Notes: generated by a model not told the origin, from the letters alone. Positions 11,853-24,700 are shown, counted from the first letter of the stretch. The stretch is DNA of 64,000 nt from Pseudactinotalea sp. HY158 (GCF_009660225.1 NZ_CP045920.1:1550001-1614000); one strand, 5' to 3'. Program-made: numbers and translations.

Positions 11853-12077
11853 TCAGGCCTCGGCGGACTCGGGTTCGTACAGCTTGCTGGTCTCGTCGTG
11901 GACGTGCGTGGCCACGCGATCGATCGTCTCTGCGTGCTTGCGGGCGTGGTGGGCGCAGAAGATCAGCTCGCCGGCGTCCATCAGCACGCGCACGTAGCCC
12001 TGGGCGCCGCAGGCGTCGCACCTGTCGGCGGCGGTCAGGGCCGATGCGGTCAGGTCCGGGGAAGCAGTAGTAGTCAC
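11853..12077 (-). CDS. Small zinc-ribbon-like protein (DUF7455 family)
   Basis: A 74-residue protein with a CDAC pair and a FCAHHARKH segment, a C-x2-C...C-x2-H arrangement that suggests a single zinc site. This small family usually sits between sigA and parE-type genes in actinobacteria, as here. GTG 12077 is chosen because TTTGAT lies six bases upstream and the preceding codons are unconvincing. No function is established; a transcription-related role is only a guess from its location. It converges with sigA and is divergent from parE. Confidence 0.75.
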   Translation of the reverse strand: MTTTASPDLTASALTAADRCDACGAQGYVRVLMDAGELIFCAHHARKHAETIDRVATHVHDETSKLYEPESAEA

Positions 12078-12218
12078 ATCAGCATCAAACCATCCGGGCG
12101 CCGATTTTCCTCCCCCGAGCCCTCCGGTTTCGCTACCCGCGTACCCGGCGGGCGTCGTCCGGGAGGGTGGCGAGTGGCGTAGCCGGAATCCGGGCGATCC
12201 TGCCCGTACGATGAGGGC

Positions 12219-14354
<2,136 letters not shown>

Positions 14355-14359
14355 AGCGG

Positions 14360-14395
14360 ACCGGTCCGACCGGCCCGACCGGCCCGGACCGGTTT
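14360..14395 (+). terminator. Intrinsic terminator after parE
   Basis: A nine-base arm (ACCGGTCCG, 14360-14368) pairs with CGGACCGGT (14385-14393), and the sequence continues into TTTT (14392-14395). The loop is a CGACCGGCCC-type repeat that could form alternative pairings. Confidence 0.6.
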
Positions 14396-14489
14396 TGCTC
14401 CCGCCGCGGACCATGCGTACGCTGCCAGGAACGACCGCCGCCCGAGCGACCGGCAGCCCGGATCGCCCGCGTCGACCCACAAGGAAGCC

Positions 14490-15530
14490 ATGACCCCAGC
14501 TGAACCGCTCGCTCCGCTCAGCGTGCGCGCCCAGGCGCCCGCCGAGCTCGCGGTTCCCGGCTCCCAGTGGGGGTTGACCTGGCGGGGGATCGGACCCGAC
14601 GACGCCGCGGCGCTGCACGCCCTCGTCGAGGCGCTCGAGGACTGGGACCGGCTGCCCTATCGCTCCTCGCTCGAGGAGACGAGCGACCGCGTCGGCGAGC
14701 AGGGCCCGGACTCCGCCCTCAACGTGCTCGGCGGCTACGACCATGCCGGGCAGATGCGGGCGTTCGGCCTCGTTCGGTACGCCCCGGACGACGAGCAGTC
14801 CGCCCGGGTCTTCCTCGACGGCGGGGTCCATCCCCAGTATCGCCGCAGCGGGGTCGGCACGGCGCTGCTCGAGTGGGAACTGGGCCGCGCCCGGCAGCTG
14901 CTGGCCGGGGTGGACCGCCCTGTGCGGGCGCGGATCGTCGCGAACGTCGAGGAGACGACCCCGGACGCCGCCCCGATGCTGCTCGAGCGCGGCTTCGAGG
15001 CGCGTCGCTGGTACTTCGACCTGCAGCGCGACCTCGCGGCGCCGTTGCCGCAGATCGACCTCGCCCGCAACCTCGAGACCGTGCCGTGGACGGCCGACCT
15101 CGACGAGCAGGTGCGCCAGGCGCACAACGAATCCTTCTCCGCGCACTGGGCCTCGGAGCCGATGAGCGCCGAACGGTGGCACGCCGAACGCGCCTTCTTC
15201 GCGCCCGAGTGGAGCTTCCTCGTGCTCGACCGCACGAGCGACCGGGCCCAGGTCGTCGGATACCTGCTCTCGGGCCGGTACGAACAGGACTGGATCTGCC
15301 AGGGTTGGTCCGAGGGGTACATCGACATGCTCGGGGTGCGCCCCGACTGGCGCAACCGGCAGATCGCGACGGCGCTGGTCGTGCGCGCGATGCGCGCCTA
15401 CGCCGCGGCGGGCATCGACTTCGCCTCGGTCGGCCTCGACACGGCCCAGCCCGATCCCAACTACGGCCTCTTCGCCGCCCTCGACTTCCAGGCCATCCAC
15501 TCCTCGACCATGTACAGCATCGAGTTCTGA
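14490..15530 (+). CDS. Tandem GNAT acetyltransferase
   Basis: The 346-residue protein has two GCN5-type acetyltransferase folds in tandem. The first shows the acetyl-CoA motif HPQYRRSGVGTALLEWELG (about residues 113-131) and the second RPDWRNRQIATALVVRAM (about residues 285-302). The two-domain layout resembles mycothiol synthase (MshD), but nothing in the context supports that specific reaction, so the substrate is unknown. ATG 14490 has AAGGAAG upstream. It stands alone between parE and the convergent parC gene. Confidence 0.8.
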   Translation: MTPAEPLAPLSVRAQAPAELAVPGSQWGLTWRGIGPDDAAALHALVEALEDWDRLPYRSSLEETSDRVGEQGPDSALNVLGGYDHAGQMRAFGLVRYAPDDEQSARVFLDGGVHPQYRRSGVGTALLEWELGRARQLLAGVDRPVRARIVANVEETTPDAAPMLLERGFEARRWYFDLQRDLAAPLPQIDLARNLETVPWTADLDEQVRQAHNESFSAHWASEPMSAERWHAERAFFAPEWSFLVLDRTSDRAQVVGYLLSGRYEQDWICQGWSEGYIDMLGVRPDWRNRQIATALVVRAMRAYAAAGIDFASVGLDTAQPDPNYGLFAALDFQAIHSSTMYSIEF

Positions 15531-15573
15531 GCGGCGCGGGCAGGCCCGGGGACGCCCCGGACGAGCCCCGGGC

Positions 15574-18096
15574 TCAGCCGATGCCGGCGATCGGCACCTC
15601 GAGCGGGGCGCCGGAGCCGTCGCGGCGCTCATCGGGTTCGGGCAGCTCGACCGGCTGACCGGCGGCGGCCACGGCGCGAGCGGGCGCGGGCACGACCGCC
15701 GCCGCGTAGAGCTCGTCCTCGCCCCGCAGGAACCGGTGTGCCCGCACCCCGGCGGTGCCGCGGCCCTTGCCGGGGTAGAGCTCGAACGGGGTGACCTTCG
15801 CGCTCCCGGTCACCGTGCCCGGCAGCGCACCGGCCGAGCCGGCGACGGTGACGACCTCGGCCCGGTCGTGCGCGGGCACGACGCCGAAGAACAGCACCCG
15901 GACGTCCGGGCGCAGCCGGATTCCGGCCATCCCACCCGCCTGGCGACCCTGCGGGCGCACGTCCCCGGCGGCGAAGTGGAGCAGTTGGGCATCGGAGGTC
16001 ACGAACACGAGCCGGTCGTCGTCGCGGGCCACGCCGACCCCGACCACCTCGTCGCCGTCCTTGAGGCCGATGACCTCCCAGTCCTCCGCGCGGGCGGGCC
16101 AGTCGGCGACGACCCGCTTGACCACGCCGGCGGCCGTGGCCACCGTGAGCACCCCGGGGCCGGTCGCCGGCTCGCCGGGTCCGCCGGGTCCGCCGGGTTC
16201 GCCGGGTCCGCCGGGTCCGGCGGGTTCGCTCGGTCCGGTGAGTTCGGCGAGCCCGACGACCCGCTCGCCCCCGGCGAGGGGGACGAGCTCGTCGATCGCG
16301 AGGCCGCCCGAGAGGCCGGGTGGGCCGTCGGTGGGCGGCAGGGCGGGGATCTCCAGCACGGAGACCTTGACGAGCCGGCCGGCCGAGGTGACCGCGCCGA
16401 TCTGGCCGCGCGCGGTCGCGGGCACGAGCGAGCCGAGGGCGTCGTGGGCGCTGCGCCGGCCCGCCCGGGCGGGCCGGTCCGCATCCGAGGTGCGGGCGAG
16501 CAGCCCGGTGCTCGACAGCAGCACCCAGCAGGGGGCGTCCGGGATCTCCAGGGGCGCGGCGGCGGAGGCCGCGGGCCGGGCGGCGGCCGACTCGAGCAGC
16601 ACGGTGCGGCGCTGCGTGCCGTGCTCCGCCGCGACCCGGGCCAGCTCGCTCGAGACCACGTCCCGAAGCACCGCGTCGTCGGCGAGGATCGCCTCGAGGC
16701 GGGCGATCTCCGCGGTCAGCTCGTCCCGCTCGGTCTCCAGCTCGATCCGGGAGAACTTCGTCAGCCGCCGCAGCCGCAGGGCGAGGATGTAGTCCGCCTG
16801 CGGCTCCGACAGGTCGAACACGAGCATGAGCCGGTCCCGGGCGGCGGCGGCGTCGTCGCTCGAGCGGATGACGGAGATGACCTCGTCGATGTCGGCGATC
16901 GCGACGAGCAGCCCCTCGATCAGGTGGAGGCGCTCCTGCCTGCGCGCGAGCAGGTACCGGGTGCGCCGCTCCACGACGTCGATCCGGTGATCCACGTACA
17001 CCTGCAGCAGGTCCCGCAGGCCCAGGGTGCGCGGCCGGCCGTCCACGAGCGCGACGTTGTTCATCCCGAAGGAGTCCTCGAGCGGGGTGTGCCGGTAGAG
17101 GTTCTCGAGCACGGCCTCGGGATTGAACCCGGTCTTGATCTCGATCTCGAGGCGCAGCCCGTGCTTGCGGTCCGTCAGGTCGTTCACCCCGGACACGCCC
17201 ACGACCTTCTTCGCCTGCACCGCCGACTTGAGCTTCTCGATCACCCGCTCCGGGCCGATGAGATAGGGCAGCTCGGTCACGATGATCGCCTTGCGGCGGG
17301 CCGTGACGTTCTCGATCCGGGTGGTGGCCCGGGTGCGGAAGCTGCCCCGACCCGTGGCGTAGGCGTCCCGGATGCCCTCGAGGCCGACGATCCGGCCGCC
17401 CCCGGGCAGGTCCGGGCCCGGCACGAACCGGATGAGGTCCTCCAGGGTCGCGTCGGGATGGGCGATGAGGTGGCGGGCCGCCGCGATCACCTCGACGAGG
17501 TTGTGCGGGGCCATGTTCGTGGCCATCCCGACCGCGATCCCGGAGGCGCCGTTGACGAGCAGGTTCGGCAGCGCCGAGGGCAGCACCTCCGGCTGTGTCA
17601 GCTGGTTGTCGTAGTTGGGAACGAAGTCGACGACGTCGCAGTCGAGGTCCGCGGTCATGACGATCGCGGCCGGGGCGAGCCGGGCCTCCGTGTACCGCGG
17701 GGCGGCGGGGCCGTCGTCGAGGGAGCCGAAGTTGCCGTGACCGTCGACGAGCGGGAGCCGCAGCGAGAAGTCCTGCGCCATCCGCACGAGCGCGTCGTAG
17801 ATCGCCGTGTCCCCGTGCGGGTGGAGCTTGCCCATGACCTCGCCGACGACGCGGGAGGACTTGACGTGCCCCTTCTCGGGCCGCAGCCCCATCTCGGCCA
17901 TCTGGTAGAGGATGCGCCGCTGCACGGGCTTGAGGCCGTCGCGGGCGTCCGGCAGCGCGCGCGAGTAGATGACCGAGTACGCGTACTCGAGGAACGAGTC
18001 CTGCATCTCGGTGGACACGTCGGTGTCGAGGATCCGCTCCGCGGTCGCCGGACCGTCGCCGGTCGGTGGAGTGGGACTCGTCGAGCGTGGTGCCAT
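15574..18096 (-). CDS. parC: DNA topoisomerase IV subunit A (ParC-type)
   Basis: The 840-residue DNA-cleaving subunit partners ParE. The breakage-reunion domain has the catalytic Tyr135 in [10 protein letters not shown], and the quinolone-determining region reads [10 protein letters not shown], with Thr97 and Asp101 at the positions matching E. coli GyrA Ser83 and Asp87. The C-terminal beta-pinwheel lacks a recognisable QRRGGKG GyrA box, supporting ParC. A Gly/Pro-rich insertion in the C-terminal half is encoded by short tandem repeats at about 16165-16240. ATG 18096 has AGGGAG nine bases upstream; an in-frame start 13 codons earlier lacks such support. Confidence 0.9.
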   Translation of the reverse strand: MAPRSTSPTPPTGDGPATAERILDTDVSTEMQDSFLEYAYSVIYSRALPDARDGLKPVQRRILYQMAEMGLRPEKGHVKSSRVVGEVMGKLHPHGDTAIYDALVRMAQDFSLRLPLVDGHGNFGSLDDGPAAPRYTEARLAPAAIVMTADLDCDVVDFVPNYDNQLTQPEVLPSALPNLLVNGASGIAVGMATNMAPHNLVEVIAAARHLIAHPDATLEDLIRFVPGPDLPGGGRIVGLEGIRDAYATGRGSFRTRATTRIENVTARRKAIIVTELPYLIGPERVIEKLKSAVQAKKVVGVSGVNDLTDRKHGLRLEIEIKTGFNPEAVLENLYRHTPLEDSFGMNNVALVDGRPRTLGLRDLLQVYVDHRIDVVERRTRYLLARRQERLHLIEGLLVAIADIDEVISVIRSSDDAAAARDRLMLVFDLSEPQADYILALRLRRLTKFSRIELETERDELTAEIARLEAILADDAVLRDVVSSELARVAAEHGTQRRTVLLESAAARPAASAAAPLEIPDAPCWVLLSSTGLLARTSDADRPARAGRRSAHDALGSLVPATARGQIGAVTSAGRLVKVSVLEIPALPPTDGPPGLSGGLAIDELVPLAGGERVVGLAELTGPSEPAGPGGPGEPGGPGGPGEPATGPGVLTVATAAGVVKRVVADWPARAEDWEVIGLKDGDEVVGVGVARDDDRLVFVTSDAQLLHFAAGDVRPQGRQAGGMAGIRLRPDVRVLFFGVVPAHDRAEVVTVAGSAGALPGTVTGSAKVTPFELYPGKGRGTAGVRAHRFLRGEDELYAAAVVPAPARAVAAAGQPVELPEPDERRDGSGAPLEVPIAGIG

Positions 18097-18173
18097 GGCC
18101 CCATTCTCCCTGATCCGCCCCGCGGTGCGCGCCACCGTCCCGGCCCGGCGGGGCGCTCAGTACCATCGAGGGT

Positions 18174-20878
18174 ATGAGCCCCACCGTTCCGGCACCGGCA
18201 GCCTCGGATGATCCCGAGCCCCCCGAGTATCCCGGCCACTGGGAGGCGGACGTCGTGCTGCGCGACGGCTCCACGATGCGGATCCGGCCGATCCGACCCA
18301 CCGATGCCGACGCGCTGCAGCGCTTCCACCTCGCCCAGTCCCCGGAATCGGTCTACCTGCGATTCTTCGCGCCGCTCGCACGCCTGACGCAGCGGGACCT
18401 GGCCCGGTTCACCCGCGTCGACCACCGGGACCGGGTCGCACTCGTGCTCGTGGCCGGCGACGAGATCCTGGCCGTGGGCCGCTACGACCGCATCGACGAC
18501 ACCGACGACGCCGAGGTCGCCTTCAACGTCTCCGACCGGGCCCAGGGCCGCGGGGTCGGCTCCGTGCTGCTCGAACACCTCGCCGCCGCCGGCCGGGAGC
18601 GCGGCATCGGCCGCTTCGTCGCCGACGTCCTGCCCGCGAACACCCGGATGATCCGCGTGTTCTCCGACGCGGGCTACGACGTGCGCAAGCGGTTCGACGA
18701 CGGGATCGTCACGGTTTCCTTCACGATCCACTCGACCGACCGGTCGATGGAGGTGCTCGCCGAGCGCGAACGCCGCGCCGAATCGCTGAGCATGCGGCGG
18801 ATCCTCGCGGCCACGAGCGTCCTCGTCCACGGCTCCGGGCAGGAGGGGGCTGCGCTCGCCGGCCGCGTGTGGGAGCACGTCGCCGGGGCGGCGGCCCGCC
18901 CCGGCGGCTTCACGGGTCGCCTGGTCCACACGGCCACCGAGGCCGACCTCGCCGCGCTCGCGGGTCCCTTCGACCTCGCGGTCGTCGGGCGCCCGCACCG
19001 GAGGTGCTGCGGATCGTGCCGCACCTGGCCCGGCTCGACACCGGCGCGCTGCTCGTGCTCACCGGCGGCTTCGCCACGGCCGGGGGCGAGGGCACCCCGC
19101 AGACGGACCTCCTGCGGCTGCTGCGACGGTCGGGCATCCGGCTCGTCGGGCCACGGTCCGTCGGCGTGCTCGCCCGGGGCGAGTCCGGCGCCCTGCCCGC
19201 GCTGCTCTATCCCGGGATCATGGACGACGTCGCTCGCCCGGGCGCTCCGGGCGCCTCGGGCATCGGCCTCTTCTGCCAGAGCGCGCACGCCACCCGCTCC
19301 CTGCTCGACGGCGCGGGCCGGCGCCGGCTCACCCTCTCGACCGTGCTCTCGGCCGGTCACCGCGCGGACGTCTCGGGCAACGACACGATGCAGTTCTGGA
19401 CCGCGGACCCCCGCACCGCGGTCGCCTGCGTCCACCTCGAGTCCATGGGCAATCCGCGCAAGTTCTCCCGGGTCGCCCGTCGGCTCGCCCAGGACCGTCC
19501 GGTCATCGTGCGGGTCGCGGGCCGCTCCGGGCAGGTGCGCCCGCCCGGCCACCCGGTGCGCACGACCCGGACCCCGCGTCGAGCGCTCGAGGAGCTGATG
19601 AATCAGGCCGGGGTGCTGCTGGCCGACTCGGTCGACCAGCAGCTCGACTGGGCGATGATGTTCTCCACCCAGCCGCTGCCGCGCGGCCCGCGGGTCGCGG
19701 TCGTGACCAACTCCGGCACCCAGACCGCGATCCTGGCCGAGCTGCTCGGCTCGATCGGGGCCCGCCCGGTGCCCGGGGTGGCGACTCTCAATCCCGTCGC
19801 CGCCGCCGACGACTACCGGCGCGTGCTCGCCGGGCTGGCCGGCCGCGACGACTGGGACTGCGCGCTCGTGGGCTACGGCCCGTTCCTCGACGACGACGCC
19901 GAGCGGATCGCGCCCGCCATCGCCGAGTTCGCCGACCGGACCGGCCGGCTCGTGCTCGCCCGGGTGCACGGCCTGAGCGGGCTCGATCCGCTGCTGCGGC
20001 ACGGCGACACGTCGGTGCCGGGATTCGCCACGGGCGACGACGCCGTGGCGGCGCTGCGAGCGGGCCTGGCCTACGCCGAACGGCGCGAGGCCGCCCCGAG
20101 TCCCCGCGTCGACCCGCCCGGCGTCGATCGGCGGCGCGCGCTCGGGCTCGTCCGGGCCGGGGTGAGCGGACTTCCCCCGGGTGAGCTGCGCCGTCTCGAC
20201 GCGGAGCGGACCGCGGAGCTGCTCGCGGCCTACGGGCTGCCCGTGCTGGCCAGCCGCGTGGCGCGCACCGAGGAGGAGGCCGTCGAGGCGGCCGAGGCGG
20301 TGGGCTGGCCCGTGGCGCTCAAGGTGGCGGACGAGGCGCTGCGGCACCGCACCGACCTCGGCGGGGTGCGGCTCGATCTCGCCTCCGCGGGGGAGGTCCG
20401 CCACGCGTTCGCCGTGATGGCCTCCCGGCTGCGCCGGCTCGGCCGCGGCGAGCGGGAGGTGGCCTTCGAGGTGCAGGCGATGGCCGAGGCCGGGGCCGCG
20501 TGCGTGCTGCGCGCCGAGGAGGATCCCCTCTACGGGCCGATCCTCTCCTTCGGGCTGGCCGGCGACGCGGTCGAACTCCTCGGCGACGTGTCCTACCGGG
20601 TGCCGCCGTTGACCGAGGCGGACGTCTCCTCCCTCATCACCTCCGTGCGCGCGGCGCCCCGGCTGCTCGGGCACCGTGACCTGCCCGCGCTCGCGGTGCC
20701 GGCGTTGGCCGACGTCATCGCACGCACGAGCGTACTCAAGGAGGAGCTCGCCGAGATCGCCCGGGTCGAGTTCAACCCGGTGCTCGTGACCGAGCGGGAG
20801 GCGGTCATCCTCTCGGCCACCGTCGACCTCACCCTTCCCGGCCGGGGCGATACCGCCCGCCGGGTGCTGCCCGGATAG
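18174..20878 (+). pseudogene. GNAT-acyl-CoA synthetase (ADP-forming)-like fusion, Pat type, with one frameshift
   Basis: Two frames together encode one protein of about 901 residues. The first frame has an N-terminal GNAT domain (RAQGRGVGSVLLEHLAAAG for acetyl-CoA) and runs to about base 18990 (FDLAVVG). The second starts at APEVLRIVPHLARLDTGALL and continues through CoA-binding, succinyl-CoA-ligase-like and ATP-grasp domains to the stop at 20878. One missing base in GTCGTCGGGCGCCC explains the break. The combination matches protein lysine acetyltransferases that control acyl-CoA synthetases, in the N-terminal-GNAT order found in actinobacteria. ATG 18174 follows TACCAT by seven bases. Because both parts are well preserved, sequencing error is a serious alternative to gene inactivation. 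Confidence 0.8.
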
Positions 20879-20892
20879 GGCAGACTGGACCC

Positions 20893-21480
20893 GTGGCATC
20901 TTCGCGCTCGAACCAGCTGGAATCCCTGCGATCCGACATCCAACGTGCCGGCTACTATCCCGATGTCGTCGCCGACATCCTCGGGGTCGCCCTCGATGTG
21001 GAGCCGGTCGTCAGTCATCTCGTCCACGTCGAGACCATCTTCGACCGGACCGAGGTCCGCCGGCACGTCACGGTGCTCGTGCTCAGCCCCACCCGACTCA
21101 TCGTCGCCCACGTGGACGACCTGCCGCCCGAGCACCCCGACGAGGAGTCGATGGCGGCGGCCTCCACCGAGGCCGTGGCGCTGCGCGAGATCCGCTCGGT
21201 CGGCCTCACCCACGGCATCGCCGACCCCGCGAACTACATCTCCGGGCAGAGCCCGACCGAGCTGACGCTCGCGATCGCGTGGGGGGCGATCGAGCGGATC
21301 GACCTCGAGCCGGCCACGTGCGCCGACCCCGACTGCGACGCCGATCACGGTTACACCGGCACGTCGGTGCCGGACGACCTCGTCGTGCGGGTCTCCGCGG
21401 CCGCCGAGGGGGACCGGGCGATGACCGCCGCCGCCGAGTTCGCCCGGGCGCTCTCCGCCGCGACCGTCAAGCACGCGTGA
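20893..21480 (+). CDS. DUF5998 family protein
   Basis: A 195-residue cytoplasmic protein of an actinobacterial family without known function. It starts with an alpha-helical LRSDIQRAGYYPDVV segment; the middle is predicted beta-rich, with a CADPDCDADHGYTGTSVPDD segment near residue 150 that could bind metal. GTG 20893 lies six bases after CAGACT. The stop overlaps the start of the next gene by four bases (GTGA), so the two are translationally coupled, a pairing common in related genomes. Confidence 0.8.
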   Translation: MASSRSNQLESLRSDIQRAGYYPDVVADILGVALDVEPVVSHLVHVETIFDRTEVRRHVTVLVLSPTRLIVAHVDDLPPEHPDEESMAAASTEAVALREIRSVGLTHGIADPANYISGQSPTELTLAIAWGAIERIDLEPATCADPDCDADHGYTGTSVPDDLVVRVSAAAEGDRAMTAAAEFARALSAATVKHA

Positions 21481-22610
21481 GCCGTCCGGCCCTCGGCGAC
21501 GTCCTGCTGGGCGCGGCCGGCGCCGCCACGGGCCTGCTGCCGGACGGCGTGGCCGCGGCCGGACGTCTCGGCCTGCCCGCCGCGCGCGCCTACTGCGTCG
21601 TGCTCGTCGACGGCCTCGGCTGGGCGAACCTGCACGCGCGCGCCGACGCCGCCCCGTTCCTCAGCGGCGGGATGGACCGGCTCGTGCGCGCCGAGTCCGC
21701 GATCCCGAGCACGACCGCGGCGAACCTCGCCTATCTGGGCACCGGCGCGCTGCCGGGCCGCACCGGGATGCTCGGCTATTCCGTGCGCAATCCGGCCACG
21801 GGCCGGGGTATGAACCTCGTCTCGTGGGCGGGCGGGCCGGATCCGCGCCGGTGGCAGCGGGTGCCGACCGTGTTCGAACGTCTCGACGCCGACGGTGCCG
21901 TGAGCGTGAGCGTGGGGCCGTGGAAGTTCGAGGGCTCCCCGCTCACGACGGCCGCGTTGCGGGGCGCGGAGTACGAGGCGGCCGAGACCCTCGCGGACCG
22001 GGTCGACCGGACCCTCGAGGTGCTCCGGGAGCCGGACGTCTCCCTCGTGTACCTGTACTGGTCCGAGATCGATGCCATCGGGCACTCGCTCGGATGGGGC
22101 GGACGTGAATGGTCGGCCGAACTGGGACGGGTCGACGCCGAGCTCGCGCGGCTGGCCGCCTCCCTGCCGGCGGACACCGCCCTCGTGGTCACCGCGGATC
22201 ACGGCATGGTCGACATCCCGCTCGGGTCCTCCGAGGTCTTCGGCGGGCCGGCGCGGATCGACATCTCCGCCCGGGCCGCCCTCTGGCAGAGGGTCGAGCT
22301 CGTCGCCGGGGAGCCCCGGTTCGTGCACGCCTATGCCGCCGACGCCGCGGGGGTCGCCTCCCGATGGCGCGGCGAGCTCGGCGACCGGGCCACCGTTCTC
22401 ACGCGCGCCGAGGCGATCGCGGCGGACTGGTTCGGTGAGGTCGACCCGCGGCACGAGCCGGCGCTGGGCGACGTGATCGCGGCCGCGCACGGGGACGTCT
22501 GCCTCGTGGACTCACGCAGCCAGTCCGAGGCGAGCCGGTCGCTCGTGGGCATGCACGGGTCGATCGGCGAGCAGGAGCGGGGGATCCCGGTCGGCCTCAC
22601 CCTCGCGTGA
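21477..22610 (+). CDS. Alkaline phosphatase superfamily (nucleotide pyrophosphatase/phosphodiesterase-like) protein
   Basis: The 377-residue enzyme has the metal-site pattern of the type I phosphodiesterase branch: VLVDGLGWANL (first metal Asp), PSTTAANLAYLGTG with the likely Thr nucleophile, YWSEIDAIGHSLGW and VTADHGMVDIP. It probably hydrolyses a phosphodiester or phosphonate-like bond, but the substrate is unknown. No signal peptide is visible, so it looks cytoplasmic. GTG 21477 overlaps the DUF5998 stop, and the gene converges with thymidine kinase three bases after its stop. Confidence 0.82.
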   Translation: MSRPALGDVLLGAAGAATGLLPDGVAAAGRLGLPAARAYCVVLVDGLGWANLHARADAAPFLSGGMDRLVRAESAIPSTTAANLAYLGTGALPGRTGMLGYSVRNPATGRGMNLVSWAGGPDPRRWQRVPTVFERLDADGAVSVSVGPWKFEGSPLTTAALRGAEYEAAETLADRVDRTLEVLREPDVSLVYLYWSEIDAIGHSLGWGGREWSAELGRVDAELARLAASLPADTALVVTADHGMVDIPLGSSEVFGGPARIDISARAALWQRVELVAGEPRFVHAYAADAAGVASRWRGELGDRATVLTRAEAIAADWFGEVDPRHEPALGDVIAAAHGDVCLVDSRSQSEASRSLVGMHGSIGEQERGIPVGLTLA

Positions 22611-22613
22611 GGC

Positions 22614-23201
22614 TCAGCCGAACCGGCCCGCGGACTCGGTGAGGTAGCAGCGCCCGCACAGCGACTCGTAGGTGGTCTCGCGACCGTCGATGGCCACCTG
22701 GTCGCCCTCGAACACGAACCGTTCGCCCGCCTTGCGGCCGTTGAGGATCGCCTTCTTGCCGCACCGGCAGATCGTCTTGAGCTCCTCGAGGCTGTGGGCG
22801 AGCTCGAGGAGCCGAGCCGATCCCGGGAAGCTGCTCGTGCGGAAGTCCGTGCGGAGCCCGTAGGCCATGACCGGCACGTCCTGCTGCACCGAGATCCGGA
22901 AGAGGTCGTCGACCTGCGCGGCGGTGAGGAACTGGGCCTCGTCCACGAGCAGGCAGGCGACGGGCGTCGCACCGCGGGCCGCCTCGAACGCCTCCGAAAG
23001 CGACTCGCCGGCTCCGATCTGGAGGTCGGTCTCGCGGGTGACGCCGAGCCGGGAGACGATCGCCCCCGACCCCTTCGTGTCGGTGGCCGGCTTGGCGAGC
23101 AGCACCCGCTGCCCGCGTTCCTCATAGTTGAACGCCGCCTGCAGGAGCGCGGTCGACTTGCCCGAGTTCATCGCCCCGTAGCGGAAATACAGTTTGGCCA
23201 C
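22614..23201 (-). CDS. tdk: Thymidine kinase (type II)
   Basis: The enzyme phosphorylates thymidine in the pyrimidine salvage pathway. The 195-residue length is typical. It has the P-loop GAMNSGKST (residues 9-17), the Walker-B-like LLVDEAQFL, and a zinc-binding lasso with CRCGKK and CGRCY. GTG 23201 is three bases after the sepH stop on the same strand, so it is the second gene of a sepH-tdk unit. Confidence 0.93.
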   Translation of the reverse strand: MAKLYFRYGAMNSGKSTALLQAAFNYEERGQRVLLAKPATDTKGSGAIVSRLGVTRETDLQIGAGESLSEAFEAARGATPVACLLVDEAQFLTAAQVDDLFRISVQQDVPVMAYGLRTDFRTSSFPGSARLLELAHSLEELKTICRCGKKAILNGRKAGERFVFEGDQVAIDGRETTYESLCGRCYLTESAGRFG

Positions 23202-23204
23202 GGC

Positions 23205-24302
23205 TCAGTCGTTCTTCGCCCCGAACACGATCTCGTCCCAGCTCGGCACGGACGTGCGCCGGCTGCGGCTGCGTCGCTTGGCCGGTGCCGGCTCGGGGTC
23301 GGGTGTCGGCGCGGATTCGGGGCGCGGCAGCGCGACGACCTCGCCCGGGCCGTCCGTCCGGTCCGGCCCGCCGCCGGTCCCCCCGGTGCCGCCGGCGCCA
23401 TCAGCGCCCTCGGCCGGTGCCGCCTCCGACCCGGGCGGCCCGTCCGCCGAGGAGGTCGAGGCGGAACCGGTGGTCTCCCGGCCGGGCCGGGAGACGTCGT
23501 CCCAGAGCGTCGGCTCCTCGTGATCGGGCGCGCTCAGCTGCTGGCGCACCCCGCGCGCCGCGGCGAGCTCGGCGAGGATCGCCTCGGTGTCGGCCGCGGG
23601 CTCCGGCCGCGCCCCGGACTCGAGCTCCTCCGGGTGGCCGTGGTTGAGGTCGTCGTCGATCGTGCGCAGCACGGGCTGGATATCGCCGTCGTGCTCGACG
23701 TCGTAGACCCGGGCCGCGGGCACCGCGCTCAGGTGGCGGCGCGGCGCCGCCGCGAGGTCGATCTCCGAGAGGAGCCGGGCGGCCTCGTCGAGCGCGCGGA
23801 AGGACTGGGCGGCGAGGTCGACCTGCCACGCGGCCTGCTGGGTCACGTCGCCGTCCTCGTAGCTGGCCACGACCTCCCACGGGTCGCTGTCGCGGCGGCG
23901 GGCGTCCCACTCGACCTGGGCGATGCCGCGGGCGGCGAGCCGGTCGACCACGAGATCGCCGAGGGTCGGGGCGCCCGTCTCACGGCCGACGAGCAGCGCC
24001 TGGGAGCGGTTCGCGACGTGGGCGCGTTCGGCGAGCACGGGCCCCTCGTACCTGCGCACCTGCTCGATCGGCAGTCCGCCCTGGTCCGCGACCTCGGCCG
24101 CGGTCGCGCCGGCCCGGATGAGCACCTGGATCTCCCGCGGACGCATGTGCACCGACCGCAGCTGCTCGAGCTGGGGCCGGTCCCGCCGGACCGCGGCCCG
24201 CAGGGCGTCGTCGATGACCAGTCGGTATCGGCTGCCCGTGGCGTCGATGAGGACCACGGTCTCGCCGTCGTTGTGGATTCCGACCAGCTCAAGTTCGATC
24301 AT
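23205..24302 (-). CDS. sepH: SepH, FtsZ-associated cell division protein
   Basis: SepH stimulates assembly of FtsZ into the division ring in actinobacteria. The 365-residue protein has the conserved N-terminal DUF3071 domain starting MIELELVGIHNDGETVVL, a helix-turn-helix-like segment (MRPREIQVLIRAGATAAEVA, about residues 54-73), a long acidic and Gly-rich disordered linker, and the conserved C-terminal tail VPSWDEIVFG preceded by an Arg-rich patch. ATG 24302 has GGGGAGGG upstream. It is divergent from the DUF4193 gene, the usual neighbour. Confidence 0.9.
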   Translation of the reverse strand: MIELELVGIHNDGETVVLIDATGSRYRLVIDDALRAAVRRDRPQLEQLRSVHMRPREIQVLIRAGATAAEVADQGGLPIEQVRRYEGPVLAERAHVANRSQALLVGRETGAPTLGDLVVDRLAARGIAQVEWDARRRDSDPWEVVASYEDGDVTQQAAWQVDLAAQSFRALDEAARLLSEIDLAAAPRRHLSAVPAARVYDVEHDGDIQPVLRTIDDDLNHGHPEELESGARPEPAADTEAILAELAAARGVRQQLSAPDHEEPTLWDDVSRPGRETTGSASTSSADGPPGSEAAPAEGADGAGGTGGTGGGPDRTDGPGEVVALPRPESAPTPDPEPAPAKRRSRSRRTSVPSWDEIVFGAKND

Positions 24303-24700
24303 CAGTGCCAACCCTCCCCGGTCTCGCCGGCATCGGCACGAGCCTGCCACCCTCGGCATCCACATGCCAGGAGGCGACCGGTGTGGCGTCGCACTTTTCC
24401 ACCCGCGGCGCAGGCGATGCCGGGATCGAATGCGATTCCCGTCACAGACACCCGGCGCGGGGATGGTAAAAAACGGTCGGATGATGCACAATCCCATCGC
24501 CGCGTGGGAACACCTGGTGCACGGCAGCGTTGTACTGTCGGGCCCCGTCCCCGCGACCCGAGCAATCGAACCGCCCCACCACCGTGGATCACTCGTGGTC
24601 CACCACACGTCCACCCCACGTCCACCACACTCCCCAGCACGGCCCCGGACCCCACTGCCCGCCCGGGCCCAGCACGAACAGATTTGGAGCGCTTGCCCCG
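24303..24700. other. Divergent intergenic region between sepH and the DUF4193 gene
   Basis: A region of 398 bases without a gene. It has a lower-GC patch with GGTAAAAAAC near 24465 and a TTGTACTGT segment at about 24532 that may hold a -10 for the rightward gene. The stretch 24590-24640 is made of short CCACCACACGTCC-type direct repeats. No RNA gene or riboswitch was recognised. Confidence 0.5.
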
